From Corynebacterium sp. HMSC036D02 (GTDB taxonomy: Bacteria > Actinomycetota > Actinomycetes > Mycobacteriales > Mycobacteriaceae), in assembly GCF_001836165.1 (NCBI RefSeq), contig NZ_KV827661.1, forward strand, positions 1 through 64,000: DNA of 64,000 nucleotides. The letters are read 5' to 3'. This document shows, piece by piece, positions 47,614-56,895 of this stretch (the stretch's first letter is position 1; each line of letters opens with the position of its first letter). The notes below the pieces were generated by a model. That model had not been told where the DNA came from and made no database searches. It saw nothing but the letters and a program-made list of their open reading frames with translations. The translations under genes were made by a program, and so were the position numbers.

Positions 47614-48315
47614 ATGCTCCGCCTTGTCTTTTCCACTGGTACAGAACCCGGTAAGTGGTTTCGCCGCTACCGTGACTCGCATTCTCCCGAGTCCCTGGTG
47701 ACCGTCGACGCCGATGATGCGATGGCGGTTCTTCTCGCGCATGAGGCAGACCTCGCGCTGACCCGCCTGCCAGATTCGCGGGTTGATGACAGCTTCCATG
47801 TGGTCCGTCTTTATGAGGAGGCGCCTGGTATTGCGGTGCCGAAAGACTCGGTCTACGCGGAGGTGGGGGAGGACATTTCACCAGAGGACGTCGCCGAAGA
47901 GATCGTGAACTACCGGATTGCGCAGGACGGCAGCGTCGACGTTCCCGCGCTGCGCACCGCCCTCCAGATTGTGGCAGCCAACGTGGGCGTGGCCATCGCA
48001 CCTCGCCCCCTGCTGAAGGTGCTGAGCAAGAAGCAGGTAGTCGCACTTGGGCTGGAGGACCCTTCCGTTGCGCGCACGGAGATCGCTTTGGTGTGGCGCC
48101 GGGCTGACGATGGCGACGAGATTCAGGACTTCGTCGGGGTGGCCAAGGGAAGGACGCGGAATTCCTCCCGCAACACTGCTGAGAAGCGCAGTGCGCGCGA
48201 TAAAGCAAAGGCTAAGCAAGAACGCAGAAGGGCCCAAGGAAAGTCTCAAAAGGGCTCGATTTTCAAACCGTTACCGAAAAGATATAAGGGTTCTCAACAG
48301 CGGAAACGTAGATAA
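47614..48315 (+). CDS. LysR-type substrate-binding domain protein without helix-turn-helix
   Basis: 233 residues from ATG 47614 (ATG 47605 also possible). Residues 1-175 follow the LysR effector-domain pattern: LRLVFSTGTEPGKWFRRYRD, LLAHEADLALTRLP, and GVAIAPRPLLKVL, but no N-terminal winged helix is present in frame. The C-terminus (about 178-233) is strongly basic (Lys/Arg/Gln) and may bind nucleic acid or the envelope. It probably partners the divergent DUF5997 protein, 29 bases away. Confidence 0.8.
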   Translation: MLRLVFSTGTEPGKWFRRYRDSHSPESLVTVDADDAMAVLLAHEADLALTRLPDSRVDDSFHVVRLYEEAPGIAVPKDSVYAEVGEDISPEDVAEEIVNYRIAQDGSVDVPALRTALQIVAANVGVAIAPRPLLKVLSKKQVVALGLEDPSVARTEIALVWRRADDGDEIQDFVGVAKGRTRNSSRNTAEKRSARDKAKAKQERRRAQGKSQKGSIFKPLPKRYKGSQQRKRR

Positions 48316-48441
48316 AGAAACCTCTTTGTTGTCAAATCATAGGCTGGATGGTGGCAAGACGTGCTGGCTATGCCTACGGTGGGCTTCGTTCTCAACAAAA
48401 GTACTTAGAACAGTGCTCAACTAGAAGAGAAAGGCCTAAGA

Positions 48442-49071
48442 ATGAAGAAGATGACTCGTCGTTTCGCTGCTGGTATCGCCGCCGCCACCCTGTCCCTAGG
48501 CGTCGTTGCTTGCTCGGATGCTGAGGATGCCGCTAAGGAGGCTGGCGACGCCGCACAGTCCGCCGCGTCCGACGCTACCGATGCTGCCGGCTCTGCCGCT
48601 CAGGACGCCAAGGATTCCATGAAGGACTCCGAGTCCGCGGATCCTTCCGATGCTGAGGGTGCTGACTCCTCTGAATCAGACTCCGCTGACTCTGAGGCTG
48701 GCGCCGAGGGTGACAAGGAGAGCGTATCCACCGCCAATGGTGATGTAGAGGTCCCTGCTGACTTCGCTCAGGCCATCAAGGAGAAGGCTGCTGAGTGGGG
48801 CGACCCGGAGTCCATCGAGACCACCGACAAGGGCAGCGTTGCGACCTTTGCCAAGGACAAGCTGCTGGCATTCGCTGAGGGTGAAGGCACCCAGCCGATT
48901 ATTGGCAAGATCGCCGAGACCTGGACCGAGGAAGGCGGCCTTGAGAGCAAGGTTGGCCTGCCGACTGCCCCGGAGCAGGCCGAGGGCAACGGTTGGGTAC
49001 AGGAGTTCACCAACGGCACTATCTCCTGGCTGCAGGGTGAGTCCGGCGAGTACGAGGCCACGATCAACTAA
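48442..49071 (+). CDS. LGFP-repeat lipoprotein with Ala/Asp-rich spacer
   Basis: 209 residues. The signal peptide ends at lipobox VVAC (Cys24). Residues 25-60 form alanine-rich, charged imperfect repeats (DAAKEAGDAAQSAAS-like) predicted to be an extended amphipathic helix; 60-95 is Ser/Asp/Glu-rich and disordered. The C-terminal part (about 150-205) contains an LGFP module (ESKVGLPTAPEQ, EFTNGTISWLQGESGE), a wall-associated repeat of corynebacteria. Likely links the membrane to the arabinogalactan or mycolate layer. A terminator follows at 49119. Confidence 0.85.
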   Translation: MKKMTRRFAAGIAAATLSLGVVACSDAEDAAKEAGDAAQSAASDATDAAGSAAQDAKDSMKDSESADPSDAEGADSSESDSADSEAGAEGDKESVSTANGDVEVPADFAQAIKEKAAEWGDPESIETTDKGSVATFAKDKLLAFAEGEGTQPIIGKIAETWTEEGGLESKVGLPTAPEQAEGNGWVQEFTNGTISWLQGESGEYEATIN

Positions 49072-49399
49072 AGACTCAGAGCTATAAAGCGGGAATAGTC
49101 ACCCGTTGAGCTTTTAAGACAGGCTCCGCACTGATAGAACGGTGCGGAGCCTGTTTCTGTTTTCCATGGTCACGGCTTCGCTAAAAACGGCTCCCAACTC
49201 GTGGGAATGGTGTGACTGCGGTGAATGCCGTTTTAATACTGTTCATCTTGCACCCATGTAATTTCAACCTTCACTCTCTAGCGTGGACGGTGTCCGGAGG
49301 TTAAGTGCAGTCTCCGGGCAGTCCGACAATCACCAGCTTCACCATGCCCTCCCAGGTCGATGAGTTGGGGCGGGCATAACAAGGGAGAACCCTGCCGCT
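49072..49399. other. Intergenic region with terminator
   Basis: The 328 bases hold the strong hairpin 49119-49154 and, before phoH2, an AAGGGAG ribosome site about 16 bases from the start codon. I see no further gene or named signal. Confidence 0.5.
49119..49160 (+). terminator. Terminator after the LGFP lipoprotein
   Basis: ACAGGCTCCGCAC (49119-49131) and GTGCGGAGCCTGT (49142-49154), a perfect 13-bp stem followed by TTCTGTTTT. Confidence 0.92.
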
Positions 49400-50758
49400 A
49401 TGACCAATCCTTCCGTCCTGACCGAGCAGCCGCACGAGGCCGCTGTGGCAACCAAGACCTATGTCATCGATACCTCCGTCCTTCTCTCCGACCCCTGGGC
49501 GTTGCGTAAATTCGCAGAGCACGATGTGGTGCTGCCCATCGTCGTTATCTCTGAGTTGGAAGGAAAACGTCATCACCCGGAGCTTGGCTGGTTCGCCCGC
49601 CAAGCTCTTCGCTTTTTGGAGGACCTCCGCGCCACTTATGAAGCTCTAGACCAACCGCTGCCCGTCAATGCCGCGGGCGGAACACTGCGCGTGGAGCTTA
49701 ACCACCAGGACCAATCCCTGCTGCCGGTAGCCTTCCGTGGGCCGGAGGGGGACCACCGAATCCTCGCGTGCGCGCTCAACCTCCAGCACGAGGGGAAGGA
49801 CACCGTTCTGGTGACCAAGGACGTTCCGCTACGTGTCAAGGCTGGCGCTGTGGGCCTGCAGGCCGATGAGTACCATGCACAGGACGTTGTGCTCACCGGC
49901 TACACCGGCATGGCCACCGTGCCCACCAGTTCCGAGGTCATCGATAAACTCTACGGGGAGGGCGAGGTGCTTATCGACGGCTCCGTGACCACCGCCGGCA
50001 CCCGCGTCGAAGACCTGCCGGTGCACTGTGGCGTGACGCTGCAGGCAGGCGGGCAGTCAGCACTGGGACGCATGACGCCTGAGGGCACCGTGCGGTTGGT
50101 GCGCGGGGATACCAACGTCTTCGGCCTGCAAGGCCGTTCCGCCGAGCAGCGCGTTGCGTTGGATCTCTTAGTAGATCCTTCCGTGGGCATCATGTCCATC
50201 GGCGGCCGAGCGGGCACGGGTAAGTCCGCGCTGGCGTTGTGTGCTGGCTTGGAAGCAGTGCTGGAACGTGGCGAGCACCGCCGCATCGTGGTGTTCCGCC
50301 CGATGTATGCGGTGGGCGGGCAGTCCTTGGGGTACCTGCCAGGCTCTGAGAGCGAGAAGATGAACCCATGGGCGCAGGCCGTGTATGACACCCTGGAAGG
50401 CTTGGTATCCGACAACGTCATGGAGGAAGTCCAAGACCGCGGCCTCTTGGAAGTTCTCCCGCTGACCCATATCCGCGGCCGCAGCTTGCATGATTCCTTT
50501 GTCATCGTCGACGAGGCCCAGTCGCTCGAGCGCAATGTGCTGCTGACTGTCCTGTCGCGGTTGGGCCGCGGCTCCCGTGTGGTGCTCACGCATGATGTTG
50601 CCCAGCGCGATAACTTGCGCGTTGGTCGCCACGATGGTGTGCAGGCAGTCATTGAGAAACTCAAGGGGCATGAGCTCTTTGCGCATGTGACCCTGCAGCG
50701 CTCTGAGCGCTCTGCCATTGCAGAGCTCGTCACCGATTTGTTGGAGGGTGAGAATTAA
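49400..50758 (+). CDS. phoH2: PhoH2-type PIN-domain and ATPase protein
   Basis: 452 residues. An N-terminal PIN ribonuclease domain (about 20-150; [17 protein letters not shown] with the first acidic residue, [22 protein letters not shown] and [12 protein letters not shown]) is fused to a PhoH ATPase (about 235-450; Walker [13 protein letters not shown], Walker B FVIVDEAQ). Mycobacterial PhoH2 is a sequence-specific RNA helicase and RNase. It is monocistronic by spacing; the ATPase part has high similarity to PhoH. Confidence 0.94.
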   Translation: MTNPSVLTEQPHEAAVATKTYVIDTSVLLSDPWALRKFAEHDVVLPIVVISELEGKRHHPELGWFARQALRFLEDLRATYEALDQPLPVNAAGGTLRVELNHQDQSLLPVAFRGPEGDHRILACALNLQHEGKDTVLVTKDVPLRVKAGAVGLQADEYHAQDVVLTGYTGMATVPTSSEVIDKLYGEGEVLIDGSVTTAGTRVEDLPVHCGVTLQAGGQSALGRMTPEGTVRLVRGDTNVFGLQGRSAEQRVALDLLVDPSVGIMSIGGRAGTGKSALALCAGLEAVLERGEHRRIVVFRPMYAVGGQSLGYLPGSESEKMNPWAQAVYDTLEGLVSDNVMEEVQDRGLLEVLPLTHIRGRSLHDSFVIVDEAQSLERNVLLTVLSRLGRGSRVVLTHDVAQRDNLRVGRHDGVQAVIEKLKGHELFAHVTLQRSERSAIAELVTDLLEGEN

Positions 50759-50816
50759 CGCGTTCGCGAATGGCGATCTGCCTGCTCTCAGCTTGGCATT
50801 AACGCAGTGCGCTCAG

Positions 50817-50830
50817 TAATAATTGTTCCA
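50817..50830 (+). promoter_or_regulatory. Putative -10 element for a leaderless acetyltransferase mRNA
   Basis: TAATAAT at 50817-50823 ends six bases before the ATG at 50830; no ribosome site intervenes. Fits a leaderless transcript. Confidence 0.4.
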
Positions 50831-51405
50831 TGAGCGACAACGCGAAAGACAAGAAGAAGGATTTCCGCATCCGGCCCTTCAACGCTGCGGACTATCCGCA
50901 AATGCGGGAAATCTATGAGCAGGGCCTTAACACTGGTCACGCCACCTACGAGACCCGCTCGTTGACCTTCGAGGAATTTAAGAACGTCAAGATTATGTCG
51001 TCCGTCTTCGTCGCTGTTGAGGAAGACGATGACTCGAAGGTTCTCGGTTGGGTCTGCGCTGCGCAGGCGTCCACTCGGACCGTGTTCCACGGAGTGGTGG
51101 AGGATTCCATCTACCTGAGCAAGGAAGCCCAGGGCAGGGGTATCGGTGGTGCTTTGCTGGATCAGCTCATCGAGGTCTGCCGTGACCTGCACAAGTGGGC
51201 CATCCATTCGTGGATTTTCCCGGAGAACGAAGGTTCCGCTGGTCTCCACAAGTCCCGCGGCTTCGTCAAGGTGGGTACCTACTCGCACATGGCAAAGATG
51301 ACTTATGGTGAGCTAGCCGGCCAGTGGCGCGATACCGATGTCTATGAGCTGCTCCTTCCGAAGCCGGAAGAGAAGAAGGCAGAAGCCAACCAGAAGAGAA
51401 AGTAA
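50830..51405 (+). CDS. GNAT-family N-acetyltransferase
   Basis: 191 residues. The fold follows phosphinothricin/methionine-sulfoximine acetyltransferases (Pat/MddA): IRPFNAADYPQMREIYEQGL at the start, HATYETRS for substrate, VVEDSIYLSKEAQGRGIGGALLDQLIE (acetyl-CoA binding Q/R-x-x-G-x-G/A) and FPENEGSAGLHKSRGFVKVGT. The first ten residues and the last fifteen are lysine-rich. Substrate is probably an amino acid analogue; unproven. It is preceded by a -10-like element that would give a leaderless mRNA and followed by a terminator at 51542. Confidence 0.88.
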   Translation: MSDNAKDKKKDFRIRPFNAADYPQMREIYEQGLNTGHATYETRSLTFEEFKNVKIMSSVFVAVEEDDDSKVLGWVCAAQASTRTVFHGVVEDSIYLSKEAQGRGIGGALLDQLIEVCRDLHKWAIHSWIFPENEGSAGLHKSRGFVKVGTYSHMAKMTYGELAGQWRDTDVYELLLPKPEEKKAEANQKRK

Positions 51406-51541
51406 TTATCCCGCGTTATGAGTGGTCCGGAGGCACTGCGACCAGTGTGGGCATCATTGCCGGCCTGCTGGCCACTTATCGGTGTGGCCGCGCAGGTGGC
51501 GCGCCAGCTAGGAATCCTGCGCTAGGCACTGTGTTACGAGA

Positions 51542-51580
51542 AAATCCTCGCTACGTGAGTATTCGTAGCGAGGATTTCTT
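51542..51580. terminator. Bidirectional terminator
   Basis: AAATCCTCGCTACG (51542-51555) and CGTAGCGAGGATTT (51564-51577), a perfect 14-bp stem with an 8-base loop between the GNAT gene and the convergent MFS gene. Confidence 0.92.
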
Positions 51581-51605
51581 GTTGCTGAGACCTTGGGGGA
51601 GTGCT

Positions 51606-53180
51606 CTAATCGATGGTCTCCTTGAGGTGCTCCTCCCGTATCGGCAGGATGAGCAGGAGAGCGATGATGGCCATCGGGACCATAAGCAGGATGACTGGGG
51701 TGAGTCCGTCGTTGTAGGCATTGAGGATAACGTCGCGGATTGGGTCAGGAAGCTGTGCCACCATCGACGGGGTCAGGCTAGAGGAACCGCCGCCCTCGGC
51801 GCTGAACTTTTCCGCAAAGGGTGCACCGGCATTGCCCATGGAGGCAATAGCAGCCGGCATATTGGCAGCCAACTCATCCTTCATGTTGTGGATGAACAGC
51901 GAGCCCACCAAGGACGCACCCATGGCGGAACCAATCTGGCGGAAAAAGCTGTTAGCCGCCGTTGCGGTACCCACCAGCGCCACGGGGAAAGAGTTCTGAA
52001 CGATGAGAACGAGCACCTGCATGACGAAGCCGAGGCCGATGCCGAAGACGAGGAACTCGGCTCCAAGCTGAGTCAGGGAGGTGTCCACAGTCAGCTTCGA
52101 CATCCAGAACAGAGCGCCTGCCGTAATTGCGAGGCCAATGATGGGGTAGCGCTTGTAGTGGCCGGTGCGGGCGATGACGAACCCAACGGTGGTGGAAGTA
52201 CCGATCATGCCGAGCATCATCGGGATCATCATGAGACCCGCCTTGGTCGGCGTTAGGGTGTGCACCATCTGCAGGTAAGTCGGCATGTAGCCCAGCACGC
52301 CGAACATAGCCAAGCCCAGCACCATGCCAGCTGCCGTCGTGAGAACCATGTTGCGGTTCTTAAACAGCAGCACTGGGATCAGGGGTTCCTTGGCCCGCTT
52401 CTCGACGAAGACCGTGATGACAGCACCAATCACAACGATCACGGCCAAGGTCAGAATGATGGGATCCGACCACTCATACTGGGTGCCGCCCCAGGTGGTC
52501 ATGAGGATGAGCGAGGCGGTAGTGATAGCGATGAAGGTGGCTCCCAAGGCATCAAACTTGCGCAGATCAGTATCGCCGACGCGCAGGTGCAGAACGAGCA
52601 CGCACACAGTCATGGCGAGCAGACCAATGGGAATATTCATCCACAGGCCCCAGCGCCAGCCTGGACCATCAGTGAACCAGCCGCCAAGGACTGGGCCGAG
52701 GACGGAGGACAGGCCGAAAACGCCGCCCATGATGCCCATGAACTTGCCGCGCTCACGTGCCGTGGTGACCTCCGCGATGATGGACTGGGAGGAGATCATC
52801 ATGAATCCGGCGCCGAAGCCTTGAATGGCACGGCCGATGATGAGCAGGTTCATAGAATTGGCGAAGCCGCCCACGGTGGAGCCGATGACGAAGGTGGCAA
52901 TACCTCCGATGTAGAGCCACTTGCGGCCCATCATGTCACCGAGCTTGCCGGAGATAGGCATAGCAATGGTCATGGTGACCAGGAAGGCGGAGATAACCCA
53001 GCTCATGTGGTCGACACCACCGAGCTCGCCGACGATGGTGGGGAGGGCGGAGGCGAAAATCATTTGCCCCAAAGAGCTCATCAACATGGTGAGCACAAGG
53101 GCAGAGAAGACGAGGGCAAGGTTGTTTTCCGGCTTGCCGTTGTCAGTGTGGGCCACTGACGGTTTCGCGGTAGCTACCAT
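51606..53180 (-). CDS. DHA2-family multidrug MFS exporter
   Basis: 524 residues with about 14 hydrophobic helices, the EmrB/QacA (DHA2) arrangement. Motif A is GKLGDMMGRKWLYIGG, motif C region ...SSVLGPVLGGWFTD GPGWRWGLWMNIPIG and the LVGTATAANSFFRQIGSAMGASLVGSLF segment are characteristic. Exports hydrophobic or cationic drugs by proton antiport in relatives. The start codon overlaps the TetR gene's stop by seven bases (53174-53180), so the regulator and exporter are one operon under the palindromic operators upstream. Confidence 0.93.
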   Translation of the reverse strand: MVATAKPSVAHTDNGKPENNLALVFSALVLTMLMSSLGQMIFASALPTIVGELGGVDHMSWVISAFLVTMTIAMPISGKLGDMMGRKWLYIGGIATFVIGSTVGGFANSMNLLIIGRAIQGFGAGFMMISSQSIIAEVTTARERGKFMGIMGGVFGLSSVLGPVLGGWFTDGPGWRWGLWMNIPIGLLAMTVCVLVLHLRVGDTDLRKFDALGATFIAITTASLILMTTWGGTQYEWSDPIILTLAVIVVIGAVITVFVEKRAKEPLIPVLLFKNRNMVLTTAAGMVLGLAMFGVLGYMPTYLQMVHTLTPTKAGLMMIPMMLGMIGTSTTVGFVIARTGHYKRYPIIGLAITAGALFWMSKLTVDTSLTQLGAEFLVFGIGLGFVMQVLVLIVQNSFPVALVGTATAANSFFRQIGSAMGASLVGSLFIHNMKDELAANMPAAIASMGNAGAPFAEKFSAEGGGSSSLTPSMVAQLPDPIRDVILNAYNDGLTPVILLMVPMAIIALLLILPIREEHLKETID

Positions 53181-53797
53181 GAAAGTCCTTTCGAATAGTT
53201 GTTGATGAGTGTGAGTGCGGAATCAAAGCGCTGCTCAAAGGGGATAGCGCAGCTGAAGTCTGGCGAGGAGGTGGCCAACCAAAAAGCCTCACGGATGGTG
53301 GCAGCAATGAGGAGTGCCTCCGTGTGCGGGGAGACATCCGGCATGGTCTTTAGCGTTGGTTCCTTCTCCAGCCGCTGGGTGAGAAGCTCAAGGACTTCGT
53401 TGGATTTGGCACGCTTTCTGCTTAAGGACGCCGCCGCTGCGTCCGCATCGCGGGAGATACGGCGGCGTCGCTCAGCAATGTCCCTATTGGCGTGCTGCCC
53501 AATGAGGTGTTCCTTGATGAGGTCTACGGCCAGCTTGAAGAGGTTCTCCGTGGGAGTTTCGAGCAGGTAGCTCTTCTGCTCCTGGGAGAACTCTTGGCTG
53601 GGGTTGCCCAAGACGGCTGAGTCCTTGGAATCGAAATAGTTAAAGAAGGTGCGCCGAGAAATCCCGGCCTTCTCACAAATCTCCTCCACCGTAACTGCAG
53701 CAAAGCCGTGCTCGTCTACCAAGAGGGTGGCAGCATCCTCTATGCGTAGGCGAGTTTTCAGGCGTTTTTGCTCGCGTAATGACAGTTCTTCTTGCAC
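53174..53797 (-). CDS. TetR-family repressor of the DHA2 exporter
   Basis: 207 residues from GTG 53797; a TTG at 53806 would lie inside a palindrome and is less likely. N-terminal helix-turn-helix: KRLKTRLRIEDAATLLVDEHGFAAVTVEEICEKAGISRRTFFNYFDSKDSA split by the usual loops. The C-terminal ligand domain is short and helical. It is the first gene of a tetR-exporter operon and probably represses its own promoter by binding the GTGCAA/TTGCAC palindromes around its start. Confidence 0.92.
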   Translation of the reverse strand: MQEELSLREQKRLKTRLRIEDAATLLVDEHGFAAVTVEEICEKAGISRRTFFNYFDSKDSAVLGNPSQEFSQEQKSYLLETPTENLFKLAVDLIKEHLIGQHANRDIAERRRRISRDADAAAASLSRKRAKSNEVLELLTQRLEKEPTLKTMPDVSPHTEALLIAATIREAFWLATSSPDFSCAIPFEQRFDSALTLINNYSKGLSW

Positions 53798-53840
53798 GGA
53801 GTGCAATGCTACACCCAGTGCAAGTTTGCACCAAGTGCAA
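53792..53840. promoter_or_regulatory. Tandem palindromic operators for the TetR regulator
   Basis: TTGCAC-GGA-GTGCAA (53792-53806) overlaps the TetR start; GTGCAA-GT-TTGCAC (53818-53831) is a perfect palindrome 25 bases upstream, followed by another GTGCAA half site at 53835-53840. The same half site in three to five copies around a TetR gene start is typical of self-repression. Confidence 0.65.
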
Positions 53841-54015
53841 AGCTGGTGATTCTCATGATGGTGGGACGATTTTTATGGCGCGGCGCACAGGAAAGGAGAT
53901 AAGAACAGCAATCCGACCTTCGCGCCCACCGGCAGCGTGGGCTGTGGCTGGTTAAGGCTCGCCGTGAGCGCGGAGGGCGTGAAGTGATGGCTAGGAAAGA
54001 AACTCTCAAGCCCAA

Positions 54016-54080
54016 AACTGCCCTAGTTGACGAAGTTATTGCCAGATCTTGAGGCTATAACTTTGGCAGATCGGGCAGTT
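54016..54080. repeat. Dispersed palindromic repeat, copy B
   Basis: Arms 54016-54043 and 54053-54080 match at 22 of 28 positions around a 9-base loop (AGATCTTGA). The right arm, read on the minus strand, begins AACTGCCCGATCTGCCAAA, the same as the left arm of copy A at 9509. It lies in the 378-base gap between the TetR gene and the fumC terminator; the rest of that gap shows only the operators and the terminator. Confidence 0.7.
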
Positions 54081-54132
54081 TGGCTACCCCGCCCTGTTGT
54101 TGGCCCAGCGGGGTGGATGGGAAAACGGCGAA

Positions 54133-54156
54133 GCCGCCCTCCCGAAGGAGAGCGGC
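54133..54156 (-). terminator. Terminator after fumC
   Basis: On the minus strand: GCCGC-T-CTCC, a TTCG tetraloop, GGAG-G-GCGGC, then TTCGCCGTTTTCCC. It starts 20 bases after the fumC stop. Confidence 0.8.
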
Positions 54157-54175
54157 GGCGTGGACGAAAGCGAGC

Positions 54176-55576
54176 TTAGAAGTTGTCGCGGTCGCGGTTG
54201 GTCATGGTGAGAACGTTGAGGCGCTCATCGAGCTCCTCCTCGGTGAGGTTCTCGCCGTCGACGAAGCCGAGGTCGATGACTGCCTCGCGGACAGTAATCT
54301 TCTCGTGCAGAGCGTGCTTAGCTGCCTTGGCGGCGTTCTCGTAGCCAATCTTGGAGTTCAGCGGGGTCACGATGGAGGTGGAGGACTCCGCAAACTTCTT
54401 CATGCGCTCCTCGTTGGCCTCGATGCCGTCAACGCACTTCTCAGCGAAGACGCGGGAAACATTGGCCAGCAGGCGGGAGGACTCGAGAACATTGCGGGCC
54501 ATCATCGGGATGTAAACGTTGAGCTCGAAGTGGCCGTTGGAGCCGCCGAAAGCAACAGCAGCGTCGTTGCCGATGACCTGGCTGACCACCATGGTGGCGG
54601 CCTCGCTCAGAACCGGGTTGACCTTACCCGGCATGATGGAGGAGCCCGGCTGCAGATCCGGGAGGTGGATCTCCGCAAGGCCGGTCAGCGGGCCGGAGCC
54701 CATCATGCGAATGTCGTTGGCAATCTTGTTGAGGGAGATAGCCACGGTGCGCATGGCGCCGGAGAACTCAACGAGAGCATCGCGTGCAGCCTGAGCCTCG
54801 AAGTGGTTCTTGGCCTCGGAGAGCTGATCGATGCCGGTGAGCTTCTTGAGCTCCTCGGTGACCTTGCCGCCAAATTCAGCGTCGGTGTTCAGGCCGGTAC
54901 CGGTAGCGGTGCCGCCGATAGCCAGTTCACCCAAGCGCGGCAGGGTAGCTTCGACGCGCTCAATACCAAGCTCGATTTGGCGAGCGTAGCCGCCAAACTC
55001 CTGGCCCAGGGTGACCGGGGTGGCGTCCATCAGGTGGGTACGGCCGGACTTGACCACATCAGCGAATTCCTTGGCCTTGGCCAGCAGGGAATCGTGCAGG
55101 ACCTTGAGGCCCGGAATGAGGTCATTAACGGCAGCTTCGGTTGCCGCAACGTGGGTTGCAGTGGGGAAGGTGTCGTTGGAGGACTGGCCCATGTTCACGT
55201 GGTCATTCGGGTGAATCTCCACGCCGTTCTTGTGGGCGATGGAAGCGATGACCTCGTTGGTGTTCATGTTGGAGGAGGTACCGGAGCCGGTCTGGAAGAC
55301 GTCAATCGGGAAAGCATCGTTGTGCTTGCCCTCCGCAATCTCGGTGGCGGCAGCGATGATGGCGTCAGCCTTCTCTGCATCCAGCTTGCCGGAGTCCTTG
55401 TTCACCTGAGCGCAGGCAGCCTTGAGTAGGCCGAGAGCGCGAATCTGAGCATCTTCGAGACCGCGGCCGGAGATCGGGAAGTTCTCCACAGCGCGCTGGG
55501 TCTGGGCACGCCACAGGGCGTCGACCGGAACCTTAACTTCGCCCATGGTGTCGTGTTCGATGCGGTATTCAGTCAT
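54176..55576 (-). CDS. fumC: Fumarate hydratase class II
   Basis: 466 residues; iron-independent fumarase of the TCA cycle. Motifs: [53 protein letters not shown], and the signature [11 protein letters not shown] with the catalytic serine. The class II family also includes aspartase, but the tail and substrate residues fit fumarase. An upstream gap of about 100 bases separates it from glpX on the same strand, so the two may be co-transcribed. Confidence 0.97.
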   Translation of the reverse strand: MTEYRIEHDTMGEVKVPVDALWRAQTQRAVENFPISGRGLEDAQIRALGLLKAACAQVNKDSGKLDAEKADAIIAAATEIAEGKHNDAFPIDVFQTGSGTSSNMNTNEVIASIAHKNGVEIHPNDHVNMGQSSNDTFPTATHVAATEAAVNDLIPGLKVLHDSLLAKAKEFADVVKSGRTHLMDATPVTLGQEFGGYARQIELGIERVEATLPRLGELAIGGTATGTGLNTDAEFGGKVTEELKKLTGIDQLSEAKNHFEAQAARDALVEFSGAMRTVAISLNKIANDIRMMGSGPLTGLAEIHLPDLQPGSSIMPGKVNPVLSEAATMVVSQVIGNDAAVAFGGSNGHFELNVYIPMMARNVLESSRLLANVSRVFAEKCVDGIEANEERMKKFAESSTSIVTPLNSKIGYENAAKAAKHALHEKITVREAVIDLGFVDGENLTEEELDERLNVLTMTNRDRDNF

Positions 55577-55674
55577 GAAGTCACCTTTTCTGTGAGATGA
55601 GATTTGAGGGGTTCGCTATGTGTGCCGTGGCACGGCATTGACCGCTACCGTAGCACTCTTCGTAGGAAAGCGGA

Positions 55675-56694
55675 CTAGCTTTCCTTATCGTGGGGGTTGG
55701 TGTAGTCCACCACGGAGTATTCCTGCAGCTTAGCCAGCTTATGGATGGAGTCGACGTAGCGGATGGTGCCGGACTTGGAGCGCATGACCAGAGAGCGGGT
55801 GGTGGCACCGTTCGGGCGATAAGAGACACCGCGGAGCATATCGCCATTGGTCACGCCGGTAGCGGCGAAGTAGCAGTTCTCAGAGGAGACCAAGTCGTTG
55901 GTGGTGAGGACGCGGTCGAGGTCGTGGCCAGCCTTGCGAGCCTTCTCGGCTTCCTCCTCATCTTTGGGCCACAGCTTGCCCTGAATTTCTCCGCCCATGC
56001 ACTTCATGGCGCAGGCGGTGATGATGCCCTCTGGGGTGCCGCCGATGCCCATCATGATGTCGATGGAGTTGCTGTCCTGACAGGTGGCGATGGCGCCTGC
56101 GACGTCACCGTCCATGATGAGGCGAACCTTGGCACCGGCCTCGCGGATCTGACGGATGAGGTCATCGTGGCGCGGACGGTCGAGAACGACGACGGTCAGG
56201 TCAGCTGGCTTGATGCCCTTGGCCTTAGCCACCGACTTCACGTTCCATTCGACCGACTCGTTGAGGTCGATGGCACCGACTGCCTCGGGGCCGACAGCAA
56301 TCTTCTTCATGTAGAAGACAGCGGACGGGTCGTACATCGTGCCGCGCTCGGCAGCAGCGATGACAGAAATAGCGTTCGGGCGGCCTTCAGCCATCAGACG
56401 GGTGCCGTCAACCGGGTCGACGGCGATGTCCATCTCGGCGCCCTGGCCGGTGCCGACCTTCTCGCCGTTGAACAGCATGGGGGCTTCATCCTTCTCGCCC
56501 TCGCCGATGACGACGACGCCGTTCATCTCGACGGAGTTGATGAGCTTGCGCATAGCATCCACCGCGGCGCCGTCACCCTCATTCTTCTGTCCACGGCCAA
56601 CCCAGCGACCCGAGGCGAGCGCTGCCGCCTCGGTGACACGCACCAGCTCCATGGCTAGGTTGCGGTCGGGGATATAAGACGTGTTATCAGACAT
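55675..56694 (-). CDS. glpX: Fructose-1,6-bisphosphatase class II
   Basis: 339 residues. GlpX-type FBPase, the gluconeogenic enzyme of actinobacteria. Metal and substrate motifs: [46 protein letters not shown], and [26 protein letters not shown]. Length is normal. It lies upstream of fumC, and is divergent from the DUF4245 gene with 200 bases between. Confidence 0.96.
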   Translation of the reverse strand: MSDNTSYIPDRNLAMELVRVTEAAALASGRWVGRGQKNEGDGAAVDAMRKLINSVEMNGVVVIGEGEKDEAPMLFNGEKVGTGQGAEMDIAVDPVDGTRLMAEGRPNAISVIAAAERGTMYDPSAVFYMKKIAVGPEAVGAIDLNESVEWNVKSVAKAKGIKPADLTVVVLDRPRHDDLIRQIREAGAKVRLIMDGDVAGAIATCQDSNSIDIMMGIGGTPEGIITACAMKCMGGEIQGKLWPKDEEEAEKARKAGHDLDRVLTTNDLVSSENCYFAATGVTNGDMLRGVSYRPNGATTRSLVMRSKSGTIRYVDSIHKLAKLQEYSVVDYTNPHDKES

Positions 56695-56882
56695 GTGTGA
56701 TTAGTCCCTTTCTTTTCAGGTGGCTCGGCCCGGGTGGGGGACAACCCGGAATACAAATTCCATTCTTCCACTTTTCCCGCGCATCCAAGCCCGAATGCCT
56801 CCCCCAGAAGTGGGAATCGGGGGTAGGTGCCGTCAAAAGGGCAGGTCGGAGGTCGCTGTCGCGTGTGGCGGAGGCGGCGTGA

Positions 56883-56895
56883 CATACTGGGCGGG
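56883..56895 (+). promoter_or_regulatory. Putative -10 element for a leaderless DUF4245 mRNA
   Basis: CATACT (56883-56888) lies six bases before the GTG start at 56895; no ribosome site is visible. Confidence 0.35.

Noticed and set aside
53809..54015. Small minus-strand frame upstream of the TetR gene
   Set aside because: Composition is Arg/Ser/Cys-rich and it spans the operators; no family resemblance.
54080..55429. 449-codon plus-strand frame opposite fumC
   Set aside because: Antisense shadow; begins within the fumC terminator and has no ribosome site.
55690..56658. 322-codon plus-strand frame opposite glpX
   Set aside because: Antisense shadow of a highly biased gene.
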